NCBI RefSeq assembly: GCF_900102855.1
Contig: NZ_FMWD01000010.1
Coordinates: forward strand, 18,203-82,202
From: Thiohalomonas denitrificans
GTDB lineage: Bacteria > Pseudomonadota > Gammaproteobacteria > Thiohalomonadales > Thiohalomonadaceae
Direction of reading: 5' to 3'
DNA length: 64,000 bases
The notes under the pieces were generated by a model, which was not told where the DNA came from, did no database searches, and saw only the letters and a program-made list of their open reading frames with translations. The stretch's first letter is position 1; the number at the start of each line of letters is the position of its first letter. Position numbers and translations under genes: made by a program. This document shows positions 16,914-25,701 of this stretch, piece after piece.

Positions 16914-17762
16914 ATGCGAATACTCATACGCTGCCTTGGCGCATGGCTCGTCTTGGTTGTATCAACCACAGCGCCAGCCTTGCATCTATCGGACAATAGC
17001 GTACGTTTTGGTTTTACCGCGGTAGTTTCGCGCTCGGACATCGACACGATCACCCAGTTGCTGGGTTACATTTCCGAACGCCTGGACAGAGATCTCTGGC
17101 CGGTCTTCACCAGCTCTCAGGATGAAATGAACCGCCTGGTCCTCAGCGGCGCAGTGGATCTTGCCTGGATCGACCCGGCGGGCTTTGCCACCGAAAGACC
17201 GATGCCGATTGTAGCGGTGCCCAGTCGGGAAGAGGGGCCATACTACTACTCCTATATAATAGTGCGCAGCGATCATGACTTCACGGAGCTGGCCGAACTT
17301 CAAGGCAGGCCGTTTGCATTCTCAAACCTGCAATCGTTTTCCGGTGCACTGGCACCGTCCTATGAAATGGCACTGAACGGGCAACTGGCAAACCGCTTTT
17401 TTCGCCCCGTCATCTACACGGATGATCACGACAACACCATCAAAGCGGTGGCCGGTGGGTTCGTCGACGGCGGCAGCATCAGCAGCCTGGTATTTCATCA
17501 ACTGGAATCCAGGGCCAGTGGTCTTTTAAATAGTCTGCGCGTATTGGAACGCTTCGGACCCTATCCTGCACCGCCGATTGTCGCCTCTCCCAGCCTTCAG
17601 AATGACGTTCTCAGTGAAATTCGGCTTATCCTGCTTTCAATGCACGATGACGATGAAGGCCGTGCCATTTTGAACCGACTCGCCATACACCAGTTCGATT
17701 CGGTCGATCGGAATCACTACAGGCCCATTAAAGATATCCTCGATAGTTCAGCAGCCCCATGA
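16914..17762 (+). CDS. PhnD-like periplasmic substrate-binding protein
   Basis: 282 residues with a signal peptide (about 1-22) and GGGGGGG before the ATG. It matches the phosphate/phosphonate-type binding fold: VRFGFTAVVSR, VLSGAVDLAWIDPAGF, YYYSYIIVRSDHDF, LQGRPFAFSNLQSFSGALAP and AVAGGFVDGGSI. No ABC permease or ATPase is nearby. Instead it overlaps a histidine kinase by 4 bases, like the sensor parts of TtrS-type systems. It is therefore best read as the ligand-recognition subunit of a signalling system controlling the divergent cytochrome operon (inference). The ligand is unknown; an oxyanion electron acceptor is plausible. Confidence 0.8.
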   Translation: MRILIRCLGAWLVLVVSTTAPALHLSDNSVRFGFTAVVSRSDIDTITQLLGYISERLDRDLWPVFTSSQDEMNRLVLSGAVDLAWIDPAGFATERPMPIVAVPSREEGPYYYSYIIVRSDHDFTELAELQGRPFAFSNLQSFSGALAPSYEMALNGQLANRFFRPVIYTDDHDNTIKAVAGGFVDGGSISSLVFHQLESRASGLLNSLRVLERFGPYPAPPIVASPSLQNDVLSEIRLILLSMHDDDEGRAILNRLAIHQFDSVDRNHYRPIKDILDSSAAP

Positions 17763-19486
17763 AAATAAACCCAGGTAGCTCCCGATCCCTGCGACTCGGA
17801 CACAAACTTATCCTCGTCATCGTCTTTGTTGTGGCCCTGTCGTCGATGGCGACCACGGTGCTTTTCTTCGTGTATGGGCAGGACATCGTCAGAGAAAGCA
17901 TCTGGACGGACATGAAGAAACTGCTACTGAACAAGGATGAGCAACTCCTCTCCCATGTTACTCGCCGCGACTACTGGTCGATGTTTCGAATTGTGCAAAG
18001 TTTATCGTCAAGCCACATCGTTGATTCGGCCTGGATCATGGACAAGGACGGATACATGCTGGCGCACTCTGACCCCGACAGCTATCCGGTGTTGAGCAAA
18101 TCCACGGAAGCGCTGCACGCCGATATTTCGCATCAGATCAGTGGCGTTTCCGGTTCCCTTGGAACCCTCTATATGGAAATCAACGGTGCAGCCATCGCAT
18201 CGAGCCTCGCGCCACTGAAAAAACTCGTTTACCTGGGTAACTTTCTCGTACTCACCATCAGCGTCGGCTTTGCCTGTTTTTTTTCACGCCATATCACCCG
18301 GCGCTTCAATCGAATTTTCCATGAGGTTCAGAAGGCGGCACGAGGTCACCCCGGGGATGTGGATGAGGTGCGGTTCGCGGAGGATGATGAAATACAGAGA
18401 TTGGCCAGTGAACTGAAACACGCCTTCCACGGCCTGGCCGATTCACTGGAAAACACGCGCTTTGCCCAGGAGTTTTACAATTCCGTATTAAGTACCGTCC
18501 CGGATATCGTTCTGGTAGTGGAAGCCGATGGCACCATCATCTACGCCAATGCACAGCATGAGCAACTGGGCTATCCCCTTCACCAGCTGCTGGGCATCCG
18601 TTGGCAAAGCCTGTTCAAGCAGACACCCGCGCTACAGCCCCATGGAGACACCTCATCGGGTTGGTTGACCGGTGAGGGCGTCGTGTCGGTGAACGGACGA
18701 AAGTTTCCGGCTCTCATCACGCTATCCACCCTGTCCAGCTACGACATCGTGGCGATCCAGAACATCGAGACAGTAAAGGCACTGGAGCGGCAGATGCACT
18801 ACGCCAACACATTCGCTGCCTTGGGAAAACTGAGCGCCAACTTCGCGCATGAGATCAAGAACACCATTTCACCGATACGACTGCTCTATCGCATCGATCA
18901 TCACACGGAGCAGGACATCGCCATCATGGAGCAGTCCATAAAACAGGTTGACGGGCTGGTCACCAAATATCTCAACTTTGCACGTACCGATACGGCCGTA
19001 TCGGACTTTTCAGTACGCATGGATCGCATCGCCCTGGAGCTTCTCTCCCTGCACGACTCTCAGGTGCAGGAAAAACAACTCACCGTAAAAACACAACTCG
19101 AACCCGCTCCTCTGTACTACAACGAAGAGGCCCTGCGCAGCATCATCAAGAACCTGCTGCTTAACGCTATCGATGCCTCACCACATGGCGCCTGTATTTG
19201 GCTGACACTGCATACCAGGGATGAACAGGTGGTACTTACCATGGCAGACATGGGAGAGGGGATCTCCGATGATGACAAGGAGCGGATCTTCGAGCCTTTC
19301 TTCACCACCAAACCCAGTGGTTCGGGAATAGGACTGGCCACAGTCAATCATCATGTCCAGTCCATGTCCGGGCACATGATCGTTCGGGACCGTCCCGAAG
19401 GCGGAGCATTTTTTACCGTGATTTTGCCCAAAAATCGACAGCACACATTCAACCCGGAAAAACTGCAACCACTCCCAGAAAGCTGA
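17759..19486 (+). CDS. Membrane PAS sensor histidine kinase
   Basis: 575 residues overlapping the upstream gene by ATGA. Transmembrane helix 1 is about 14-38 and helix 2 about 158-178, enclosing a sCACHE-like periplasmic domain (HIVDSAWIMDKDGYMLAHSDP). A HAMP-like linker precedes a PAS domain (about 240-330, VPDIVLVVEADGTIIYANAQ). The H-box is NFAHEIKNTISPIRLL with His near residue 364. The HATPase domain has N-box LLLNAIDASPHG, DMGEGISDDD and GSGIGLATVNHH. No receiver partner follows it. The RpoN response regulator on the far side of the operon (8800) is the likely partner. Confidence 0.88.
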   Translation: MKINPGSSRSLRLGHKLILVIVFVVALSSMATTVLFFVYGQDIVRESIWTDMKKLLLNKDEQLLSHVTRRDYWSMFRIVQSLSSSHIVDSAWIMDKDGYMLAHSDPDSYPVLSKSTEALHADISHQISGVSGSLGTLYMEINGAAIASSLAPLKKLVYLGNFLVLTISVGFACFFSRHITRRFNRIFHEVQKAARGHPGDVDEVRFAEDDEIQRLASELKHAFHGLADSLENTRFAQEFYNSVLSTVPDIVLVVEADGTIIYANAQHEQLGYPLHQLLGIRWQSLFKQTPALQPHGDTSSGWLTGEGVVSVNGRKFPALITLSTLSSYDIVAIQNIETVKALERQMHYANTFAALGKLSANFAHEIKNTISPIRLLYRIDHHTEQDIAIMEQSIKQVDGLVTKYLNFARTDTAVSDFSVRMDRIALELLSLHDSQVQEKQLTVKTQLEPAPLYYNEEALRSIIKNLLLNAIDASPHGACIWLTLHTRDEQVVLTMADMGEGISDDDKERIFEPFFTTKPSGSGIGLATVNHHVQSMSGHMIVRDRPEGGAFFTVILPKNRQHTFNPEKLQPLPES

Positions 19487-19506
19487 AGGTCCAGCCTTGT
19501 TCCGGG

Positions 19507-19893
19507 TCATTGCTTAGCCGATGTGTAATAGATACGAATACGCGCTATCTCCGACCGTTCACTCTGCAAAGGCAGGCGGAAGGTGAGTTGGTGACGATTG
19601 GGACTGTGGCGAAGGATCCGGCGTGGCGAGAAGATTGCCCGATGGCGCTCCAATACTGCTCCACCCGCATCGAATAGATCGATGCGAACCGGCAAACGAG
19701 CATTGTCGTAGACCGGATGATGGTGGAACCACTGGGCGCGCAACTCGTACCCCTGGTCCCGCTCAATCAGCTGGATGCGACTGACACCGACAGGGGGACG
19801 GTCGATTTCCACAAGCTCCAGTGCAGCGGCCGGGACAATACCGGTCAACCAGAGACCGATGGCCATCAACCTGCCTCTTACGGAAGCGTGCAT
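19507..19893 (-). CDS. Small exported protein, function unknown
   Basis: 128 residues: a signal peptide (about 1-25, PAAA) and a single beta-sandwich-like domain. The domain opens LVEIDRPPVGVSRIQLIERDQGYELRAQ and ends ARIRIYYTSAKQ. AGGAGG precedes the ATG. I recognise no family. It is convergent with the kinase gene, 20 bases away. Confidence 0.6.
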   Translation of the reverse strand: MHASVRGRLMAIGLWLTGIVPAAALELVEIDRPPVGVSRIQLIERDQGYELRAQWFHHHPVYDNARLPVRIDLFDAGGAVLERHRAIFSPRRILRHSPNRHQLTFRLPLQSERSEIARIRIYYTSAKQ

Positions 19894-20120
19894 CCTGCTG
19901 CTCCTCCTGCCCGAGCCGCCTAGTCACAGAATAGACCGTGATGGCTCCGTTGCCGCAAGCTCAGCTCAACAGCAACGCTTGCTCGCCTCTTTCCACAAGG
20001 GCAGGCAATCGGGCTTTTTCCGATCACCGGAACCCCGGCACGGCACAAAAATAGAGGACCGGTTCTTCTGCATCCGGTGTTCGCCCCGTCCACTCCCGTT
20101 GGCCGCCGAGCAGGAGTGGG

Positions 20121-21491
20121 CTACATTCGATCCGAGGCACTGGACCCGACATCGTCCTCCTCGTCTCCTCCGTCGCCCGACAAGCTACGGGCCACCCGCT
20201 CGTAGAGCAACTCTACCATCTCCAGATCACGGTGATGATGACCGGCCCGTCGGGTCTGTTCTGCAATCCATCGGGCATGATGGGCCAGGGCCACGCGATC
20301 CTCCGGACGATGGACACGTCTGCCGTTGGTCTCGATACTCTCCAGCAGCCGCAGCATGACCGACAGATGCCCGGCACCCATCTGGCGGATCTGGTTGAAG
20401 GCGACGTCAGCCAGTTCGGCAAAGTTCAGGGTGGGGGCAATAACCCGTAGCCTGCCTGTTCGATCGAGGCGAAACGGAGAGGGGATTTTCCTCTCGGCCA
20501 AATGCCCCAGGCCGTTTCCAATCCAATCGATGCAGGTAACCGCCGTCAACGGGTCGTTGATACCCGGCGAAAGCGCCCGCACGGCAATCGACACCAGCTG
20601 TTGCATCGGATACGTCACGTCCTGAGTCGACGTGCGCTGCCGTCCGATGACGAACATGGCGGCGATCGCCTCTGCCACCTCATCGCTACAGCGTTCGACC
20701 GGCCAGGCGACCAGCAGCACGGTACCGTCCCTGGCAAACTCCCCCGGTATAGAGTGCACACAGAGGAGCAGATCGTGTCGTTCTGCGGTCGCCATCAGAT
20801 TTTCGTTTTCGATCGCCTGCAGATAGCCGCTGTGCCTTGTTACTACCGTCTTCAGCTCTTCGCCAGCAGCCTCCGGGACCGAAAATTCGCTATACGTGTT
20901 CGGTTCAAGAGCTGTTCCCAGTTTCTCGGGGAACAGGTTATCGATCCCCTCGGCAAGCTCGGTGGCTATACCGGAGGCGAGGTTTTCCACTTGTAGTGAC
21001 ATCGATACGTGATGGATGAAGTAGATGAGAACAGCGAGACTTGCAACGGCAAGGGCAACCGCCACGGTCACCGAGAAGTGCGGAATAAAGACGGTGTCGT
21101 TGGCTCCACCAACCGCGCGAAGCACCAGCAGGCAGTAGAGGAAAGTGGCAATGAAGGTGCCGAGAACGACCTGATTGCCCGGGTCACGCATGAAGTTACG
21201 TAACAGCCGCGGCCCGAACTGGTTGGCCGCCAGTGTAAGTGCAACCACGGTAATCGAGAACACCATACCTGCGACCGTAATCATGGAAGCGGCAATGGTG
21301 GTGAGCATGTCACGTGCACCCTGGGGCTCCCCCGACCAGAACCAGCTGGTTGCCTGTGGCAACAAACCGGGCGCTGCATCGAGCGCCAGAGTCACAAATG
21401 AGAGCATGGCGGCAAGCAGTGCCATCAGTACCGGCACGAACCAGAAGCTGGACCGAAGCTCCTGCCAGACGTTGGCTATACGGGTTTTCAC
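20121..21491 (-). CDS. DUF2254 membrane protein
   Basis: 456 residues from GTG (GGGAGC upstream). Four transmembrane helices fall in the first 160 residues (about 17-38, 62-90, 108-128, 138-160), with the family motif ITVVALTLAANQFGPRLLRNFMRD. A large cytosolic C-terminal domain contains VSIAVRALSPGINDPLTAVTCIDW, the other hallmark of DUF2254. The last 40 residues are charged. Function is unknown in the family. No operon partners are evident. Confidence 0.88.
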   Translation of the reverse strand: MKTRIANVWQELRSSFWFVPVLMALLAAMLSFVTLALDAAPGLLPQATSWFWSGEPQGARDMLTTIAASMITVAGMVFSITVVALTLAANQFGPRLLRNFMRDPGNQVVLGTFIATFLYCLLVLRAVGGANDTVFIPHFSVTVAVALAVASLAVLIYFIHHVSMSLQVENLASGIATELAEGIDNLFPEKLGTALEPNTYSEFSVPEAAGEELKTVVTRHSGYLQAIENENLMATAERHDLLLCVHSIPGEFARDGTVLLVAWPVERCSDEVAEAIAAMFVIGRQRTSTQDVTYPMQQLVSIAVRALSPGINDPLTAVTCIDWIGNGLGHLAERKIPSPFRLDRTGRLRVIAPTLNFAELADVAFNQIRQMGAGHLSVMLRLLESIETNGRRVHRPEDRVALAHHARWIAEQTRRAGHHHRDLEMVELLYERVARSLSGDGGDEEDDVGSSASDRM

Positions 21492-21510
21492 GTCGCTCCC
21501 GGCACCGGCT

Positions 21511-21541
21511 AATGATTGGAATCATTGGCAAATATAGTGCA
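21511..21541 (+). promoter_or_regulatory. Palindrome and weak -24/-12-like site
   Basis: AATGATT-GG-AATCATT (21511-21526) is a perfect dyad. It runs into TGGCAAATATAGTGC (21526-21540), which has the GG-N10-GC spacing of an RpoN promoter but mismatches at three consensus positions. If used it would give a leader of about 175 bases to the DUF4242 gene. It may be chance. Confidence 0.25.
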
Positions 21542-21728
21542 CCTCTATTGATAAACACGAAATCTGTTGGGCTCGGCCGTTTTGCCCACTGGACTGTTTA
21601 GAGCTTGCGACGCGTTGACTGAAGGACCCTGACACGGGCCCATTCATCCTTCCGGAAAAATACCAGAGGAAAATTCCTTCAATTTTCCTAGTCTCATGGC
21701 CAGGAAGTCCACAAAAGGGAGCACCTCT

Positions 21729-22037
21729 ATGGACATGCAACTTTATGCGATTCGCCGCCGAAACGTCTCTTCGGGCCCCAACGAGATGGAGCAAGCGGGA
21801 AACCGTTCATCGGAAGTCGGAGAGGAGATGAAGGACCGTATCCGCTGGATACGATCCTACGTGGTCAAAGAAGAGAACGGCGGATTGGGCACCATCTGTA
21901 TCTATCAAGCCGCGGACGAGGAAGCGATTCGGGAACATGCCAGTCGGGCGGCAATACCGGCAGATGAGGTCAATCCGGTGGTCGATACGCTGGTGATGCG
22001 TGACGACCCGAAGCCGGCGAGCGAAGCGGCTTCATAA
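21729..22037 (+). CDS. DUF4242 (SCO4226-like nickel-binding) protein
   Basis: 102 residues from the ATG preceded by GGGAG. A ferredoxin-like single domain shows the family layout: IRWIRSYVVKEENGGLGTICIYQAADEEAIREHASRAAIP. The ending is PVVDTLVM. Homologues in actinobacteria bind nickel and form dimers, but that property is not shown for proteobacterial members. It is cytosolic and convergent with the RpoN regulator at 22094. GC-rich inverted bases after the stop (around 22044-22070) may act as a terminator. Confidence 0.7.
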   Translation: MDMQLYAIRRRNVSSGPNEMEQAGNRSSEVGEEMKDRIRWIRSYVVKEENGGLGTICIYQAADEEAIREHASRAAIPADEVNPVVDTLVMRDDPKPASEAAS

Positions 22038-22093
22038 TGATGAACGGGGCGCCAGGCGCAGCCCCCGGGGTGGTCAATCAGAGGGTGCGAGCC

Positions 22094-23464
22094 TCAAGAC
22101 TCCTCCGCGTTGATCCCGTGACGCTTAATCTTGCGCCACAGGGAAACCCGATCGATTCCCAGGATCCGGGCGGCCTGCGTCCGGTTGCCACCGGTTTTCT
22201 CCAGCACCAGGCGGATGTACTGTGCCTCGCGCTCCTCCAGAGTCAATGGGGGATCCGAGGGCGTTCGAAAGAACGCGAGGCGGGTTTCCCGCAGGTTGCC
22301 CGGCAAATGGTCCGCCCTCAGCTCCTCACCGTTGGTCATGGCGACACCGAATTCAATGGCGTTTTCAAGTTCCCGAATGTTACCCGGATAGCCGTAGCCG
22401 GTGAGTAGTGCCATCGCCTCCGGAGTAATGTCGCGAACGGATTTGCCGGCAATGGAGGCATGCTTTTGGAGAAAGTGATACGCCAGCAGCGGCACATCAT
22501 CAAGACGATGGGCCAGCGCCGGCAGCTCGAGCCGAACCACATTGAGCCGGTAGTAAAGGTCCTGGCGAAAACTGCCTTCTGCGACGGCAGCCTCCAGATT
22601 GCGGTTGGTGGCGGCAATGTAGCGAACATCCGTCTTGATCGGGTGAACCCCACCCAGGCGAAACAGCTCCCGCTCCTGGATCACCCGCAACAGCTTGACC
22701 TGCATCGAGGGGGACATCTCGGCAATCTCATCGAGCAGCAGGGTGCCGCCCTCGGCCATCTCGATGAGGCCGCGTTTGAGCGTGTCCGCTCCGGTAAACG
22801 CCCCCTTCTCATGGCCGAACAGTTCATTCGCCAGTAGCTCCTCCTGAAAGGCCCCGCAGTTTACTGCGACAAACGGCGCATCGGCACAGCCACTGTGGGC
22901 ATGCAGGTAGCGCGCCAGCAACTCCTTGCCGGTTCCGCTTTCGCCCGTAATCAGCACGCTGCAACCGCTGTCGGCAACCTGGCGGGCCGTCTCGAGCATC
23001 CTCTGTACCGCCGCGTCCTGGGTAATGAATTTGACCTTGCCCTGATAGCTGTCCACCTGCTGCCGCAGCGTCCGGTTCTCACGCCGCAGGCGTACCATCT
23101 CGACAGCGCCCCGGACCACTTCCCTGACCTCGTCCAGACGAAAGGGCTTGGCAATATAGTGAAAGGCGCCCTCACGTAGCGCCGTAATCGCAGAGCTGAG
23201 CGTGGCATAACCAGTGATGACGATCACCGCGCTGTCAGGGTGGAGCTCCCTGCAGCGATGGAGAATCTCCATTCCATCCACCTCCTCCATTCGCAGGTCC
23301 GTCAACACAATGTCAAAAGGCCTTTCCTCGATCGCCCGAAGCCCACCCGGGCCGCTCTGCCGGGTGGTAATCGCATAGCCCGCCTTCTTGAAGACGTGGG
23401 CGAGATTCTTCACCGCAATCGGCTCGTCGTCGACGATCAACAGAGAGATGTCAGACTGATTCAT
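22094..23464 (-). CDS. NtrC-family sigma-54 response regulator
   Basis: 456 residues. The receiver has VDDE at 11-14, phospho-acceptor Asp56 in LTDLRM and Lys in IAKPFR. The AAA+ domain (about 140-370) has Walker A GESGTGKE, the GAFTGA loop, Walker B GGTLLLDEIAEM and the GYPGNIRELENAIE segment. A Fis HTH ends the protein (GNRTQAARILGIDRVSLWRKI). It overlaps its kinase by 4 bases. The divergent ion-transport operon carries a -24/-12 promoter and tandem dyads, which makes it the evident target. Confidence 0.92.
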   Translation of the reverse strand: MNQSDISLLIVDDEPIAVKNLAHVFKKAGYAITTRQSGPGGLRAIEERPFDIVLTDLRMEEVDGMEILHRCRELHPDSAVIVITGYATLSSAITALREGAFHYIAKPFRLDEVREVVRGAVEMVRLRRENRTLRQQVDSYQGKVKFITQDAAVQRMLETARQVADSGCSVLITGESGTGKELLARYLHAHSGCADAPFVAVNCGAFQEELLANELFGHEKGAFTGADTLKRGLIEMAEGGTLLLDEIAEMSPSMQVKLLRVIQERELFRLGGVHPIKTDVRYIAATNRNLEAAVAEGSFRQDLYYRLNVVRLELPALAHRLDDVPLLAYHFLQKHASIAGKSVRDITPEAMALLTGYGYPGNIRELENAIEFGVAMTNGEELRADHLPGNLRETRLAFFRTPSDPPLTLEEREAQYIRLVLEKTGGNRTQAARILGIDRVSLWRKIKRHGINAEES

Positions 23465-24918
23465 TGACTGGATTCCACTGCCGGTAAACGGATACTGAAT
23501 GTGGTGCCCATCCCCACTCGGCTGCGCACCGCTATGCAGCCATCGTGTTCACGGATAATTTCCTCGACGATATAGAGCCCGAGCCCCATGCCGCGGCCCG
23601 CCTCCCGGGTGGTAAAGAAAGGGTCGAATATCTTCGGCAGAATCGACTCGCCGACACCCGGTCCATTGTCCTCGACCCGGATGATCGCCACCTTTTCCTC
23701 ACCACCGGGGCAGAGCTCGTTGCCGAACACATAGGCATCCTCCGCCGGAGCCGCCTCCTGCCCGGAGCGAAACTCGGCTTGGATACGCACCCGGGTACCG
23801 GGGCCTCCGGCGTCGGCGGCATTCTTGATCAGATTGATGAAAACCTGCTGTATCCGCTGCGAATCGACCCGAATCAGAAAATCGGGTGGGACATCCGTCT
23901 CCACCACCACATCTTTCAAATCCTTGTGCAGCAGCAACAGAACCTTCTCCAGTAGCGGAGACAGCAGCACCGGCTCCGTCTCGAACGGGCGATTTCGGGA
24001 AAAATCGAGCAGTGCCAGCACGATGCCGCGTGCCCGCTGCGTCTGTTCGTCGATCTGCTCCAGCCACTCCCGCATCAGTTCCCGATCGCCATCCTCATGC
24101 TCTTCCAGCAACAACTGACAGGAGGAGGAGATATTGGAGAGCGGATTGTTCAGCTCATGTGCCACCCCCGAGACCAGTACCCCCAGCGAGGCGAGCTTTT
24201 CGGAGTGCAATAGCTGGCGGCGTCGCGTTTCCAGTTCTCCCAGCATGCGGTTGAAGGCCCGGGTAAACGAGACGATCTCGCGATCATCGGAGTGGGCGGT
24301 GAGGGCCCGGAAACGGCCCCGGGCGATCGGCTCCAGATTCGACTCCAGCTGGCGTAGCGACCGGACCACCGCCTGCGACAACAGCCGTCCGATCAAGACC
24401 CCGACGGCCCCCACCACCAGAACCGAGATCACCACAGCGAAGCGCGAATTGCGCAGGTACTGCAGCACCGTTGCTCGTTCTCGCACCGAGATGGCATCGG
24501 CGGCGATGGATATGGCATGCCCCACTTCACGAATGGGCGGTACTACCGGCTGAACCCCGCGATCGTCGGAATAGATCTCAAGCAGGGCCCGATAGCGGTC
24601 CAACCGACGCTCCAGCGCCATCAACTCAGGCTCGGGAGCCAGCCCGGAAAACAGCTCATGGTGAGTCGCGAGGATCTCACCGGCGGCCCGGTTGTGCTCG
24701 AACGCAGCCGAAAGGTCGTCACTGCTGTGATAGAGCAGGTAATTCTTCTCGAAACGTCGCATCTCCAATACGTGTTCGCTGAACCGCGACACGGCTACCC
24801 CGCTCTCCACCTGGTCTTCAAGGAAACGCAGGTCGAGATAGACCACAGCGGAGAGCGCCGCCACTACCGCAGCGAGGGCGTAGGAACCTAGACGAATCTT
24901 GCCTTGCAGGCTGGCCAT
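23461..24918 (-). CDS. Membrane sensor histidine kinase (NtrB/ZraS-like)
   Basis: 485 residues. The first transmembrane helix is about 10-30 and the second about 160-182. A helical periplasmic domain lies between, with RRFEKNYLLYHSSDDL, a four-helix-bundle-like layout. HAMP follows (about 183-235). The H-box is LVSGVAHELNNPLSNISSS with His254. The HATPase motifs are NLIKNAADAG, EDNGPGVGE and GRGMGLGLYIVEEI. No PAS or receiver domain is seen. It is co-translated with the RpoN regulator. The signal is unknown; ion or osmotic stress is suggested by the adjoining Na+ transporters. Confidence 0.9.
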   Translation of the reverse strand: MASLQGKIRLGSYALAAVVAALSAVVYLDLRFLEDQVESGVAVSRFSEHVLEMRRFEKNYLLYHSSDDLSAAFEHNRAAGEILATHHELFSGLAPEPELMALERRLDRYRALLEIYSDDRGVQPVVPPIREVGHAISIAADAISVRERATVLQYLRNSRFAVVISVLVVGAVGVLIGRLLSQAVVRSLRQLESNLEPIARGRFRALTAHSDDREIVSFTRAFNRMLGELETRRRQLLHSEKLASLGVLVSGVAHELNNPLSNISSSCQLLLEEHEDGDRELMREWLEQIDEQTQRARGIVLALLDFSRNRPFETEPVLLSPLLEKVLLLLHKDLKDVVVETDVPPDFLIRVDSQRIQQVFINLIKNAADAGGPGTRVRIQAEFRSGQEAAPAEDAYVFGNELCPGGEEKVAIIRVEDNGPGVGESILPKIFDPFFTTREAGRGMGLGLYIVEEIIREHDGCIAVRSRVGMGTTFSIRLPAVESSQ

Positions 24919-24922
24919 ATAC

Positions 24923-24937
24923 GTTTCAACGTGAAAC
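24923..24937. promoter_or_regulatory. Perfect 15-base dyad GTTTCA-N3-TGAAAC
   Basis: Lies 4 bases upstream of the kinase start codon (minus strand). It is distinct in sequence from the two TGTTGC dyads next to it, so it may bind a different protein or act on the mRNA leader of the kinase gene. Confidence 0.4.
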
Positions 24938-24941
24938 AGGG

Positions 24942-24958
24942 TGTTGCTATTTGTAACA
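24942..24958. promoter_or_regulatory. Enhancer dyad 1, TGTTGC-N5-GTAACA
   Basis: Shares TGTTGC-N5-G(C/T)AACA with the dyad at 25011-25027. Its centre is about 165 bases upstream of the predicted start of the transporter operon. Likely binding site of the RpoN regulator encoded at 22094. Confidence 0.6.
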
Positions 24959-25010
24959 CCTGCCGATTATCCAGGCAAGCCGGGCGTGCTGCAGGCCACC
25001 ATTCATTAGC

Positions 25011-25027
25011 TGTTGCGAATTGCAACA
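25011..25027. promoter_or_regulatory. Enhancer dyad 2, TGTTGC-N5-GCAACA
   Basis: A perfect-armed 17-base dyad, 69 bases from dyad 1 (6.6 helical turns centre to centre). It is about 97 bases upstream of the predicted start. Tandem sites at this range are typical of NtrC-family enhancers. Confidence 0.65.
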
Positions 25028-25089
25028 TGAAGAGCCCCCGCTGATCTGTGCAACCCACTAAAAATCAAAGACTTGCTGTACGAGTACGT

Positions 25090-25105
25090 TGGCACGAGGA
25101 ATGCA
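25090..25105 (+). promoter_or_regulatory. Sigma-54 promoter of the ion-transport operon
   Basis: TGGCACGAGGAATGCA matches TGGCACG-N4-TTGCA with one mismatch, including intact GG and GC at correct spacing. Predicted start is about 25116, giving a leader of about 23 bases to the ATG at 25139. It rules out upstream in-frame starts of that gene. Confidence 0.85.
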
Positions 25106-25138
25106 ACGAACAGGGCTCACTCCACGACTTTCAGCACT

Positions 25139-25660
25139 ATGAAACGGATTACGGAAGACCTTCGGCGCGCATTGGCGGCCATGGCCTGCTCCGAGGCGGG
25201 GGAATTTCTCTCGCCTCTACAGAAGGCAAGCGTGCTCGATTCGCGAAAGCGATCACCGGCCGCTGTCGCCGTTAACCGGTCGCACCTGCGCGGGCGTCGG
25301 CTCGCCCTGGCTACGGGCGGGACCGGATCCCCCCGCGCCTTTGACTACGCACTGCAATGCTGCCGCCAGCTGGAGGCGGCACTCGACGTCATCTCCCTCA
25401 ATGAATGCATCTATGAGATGGACCCGAGCCGCAGCGCAGAGTTGCAGGCGCATGGAATTCAATGGCGCAGCCTGGCACTCGACGGAGAACCGCTCAACGC
25501 CCTCGCGGGATATCTGCGCAACAACGTCCAGCCCCTTTTTCTGGTTGCCGATGAAACCGGATTTCCGGCAACGGAGCTATTGACCGGAAGGGTGAAAAAG
25601 GCCCTGTGGCCGTCTCACATACCGTTGGTCGTGATCGCCGCCGGGACACCGAATCCGTAA
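25139..25660 (+). CDS. Usp-like small protein, first gene of the operon
   Basis: 173 residues from the first ATG after the -24/-12 promoter. The central part looks like a UspA-type fold: RLALATGGTGSPRAFDYALQCC (strand-helix), QLEAALDVISLNE, and a C-terminal SHIPLVVIAAG. It is shorter and less regular than a canonical Usp, and no ATP-binding G-x2-G-x9-G(S/T) is clear. It shares the phrase (R)AFDYA with the last gene of the same operon. It is probably a cytosolic regulator or sensor of the transporters (inference). Confidence 0.65.
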   Translation: MKRITEDLRRALAAMACSEAGEFLSPLQKASVLDSRKRSPAAVAVNRSHLRGRRLALATGGTGSPRAFDYALQCCRQLEAALDVISLNECIYEMDPSRSAELQAHGIQWRSLALDGEPLNALAGYLRNNVQPLFLVADETGFPATELLTGRVKKALWPSHIPLVVIAAGTPNP

Positions 25661-25701
25661 TCACCAGGGCCAACAGCACTAGAGAGGAGAACAGCACTAC
25701 C

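Noticed and set aside
16914..17762. Phosphonate ABC transporter
   Set aside because: Only the binding protein is present, with no permease or ATPase; overlap with a kinase supports a sensory role.
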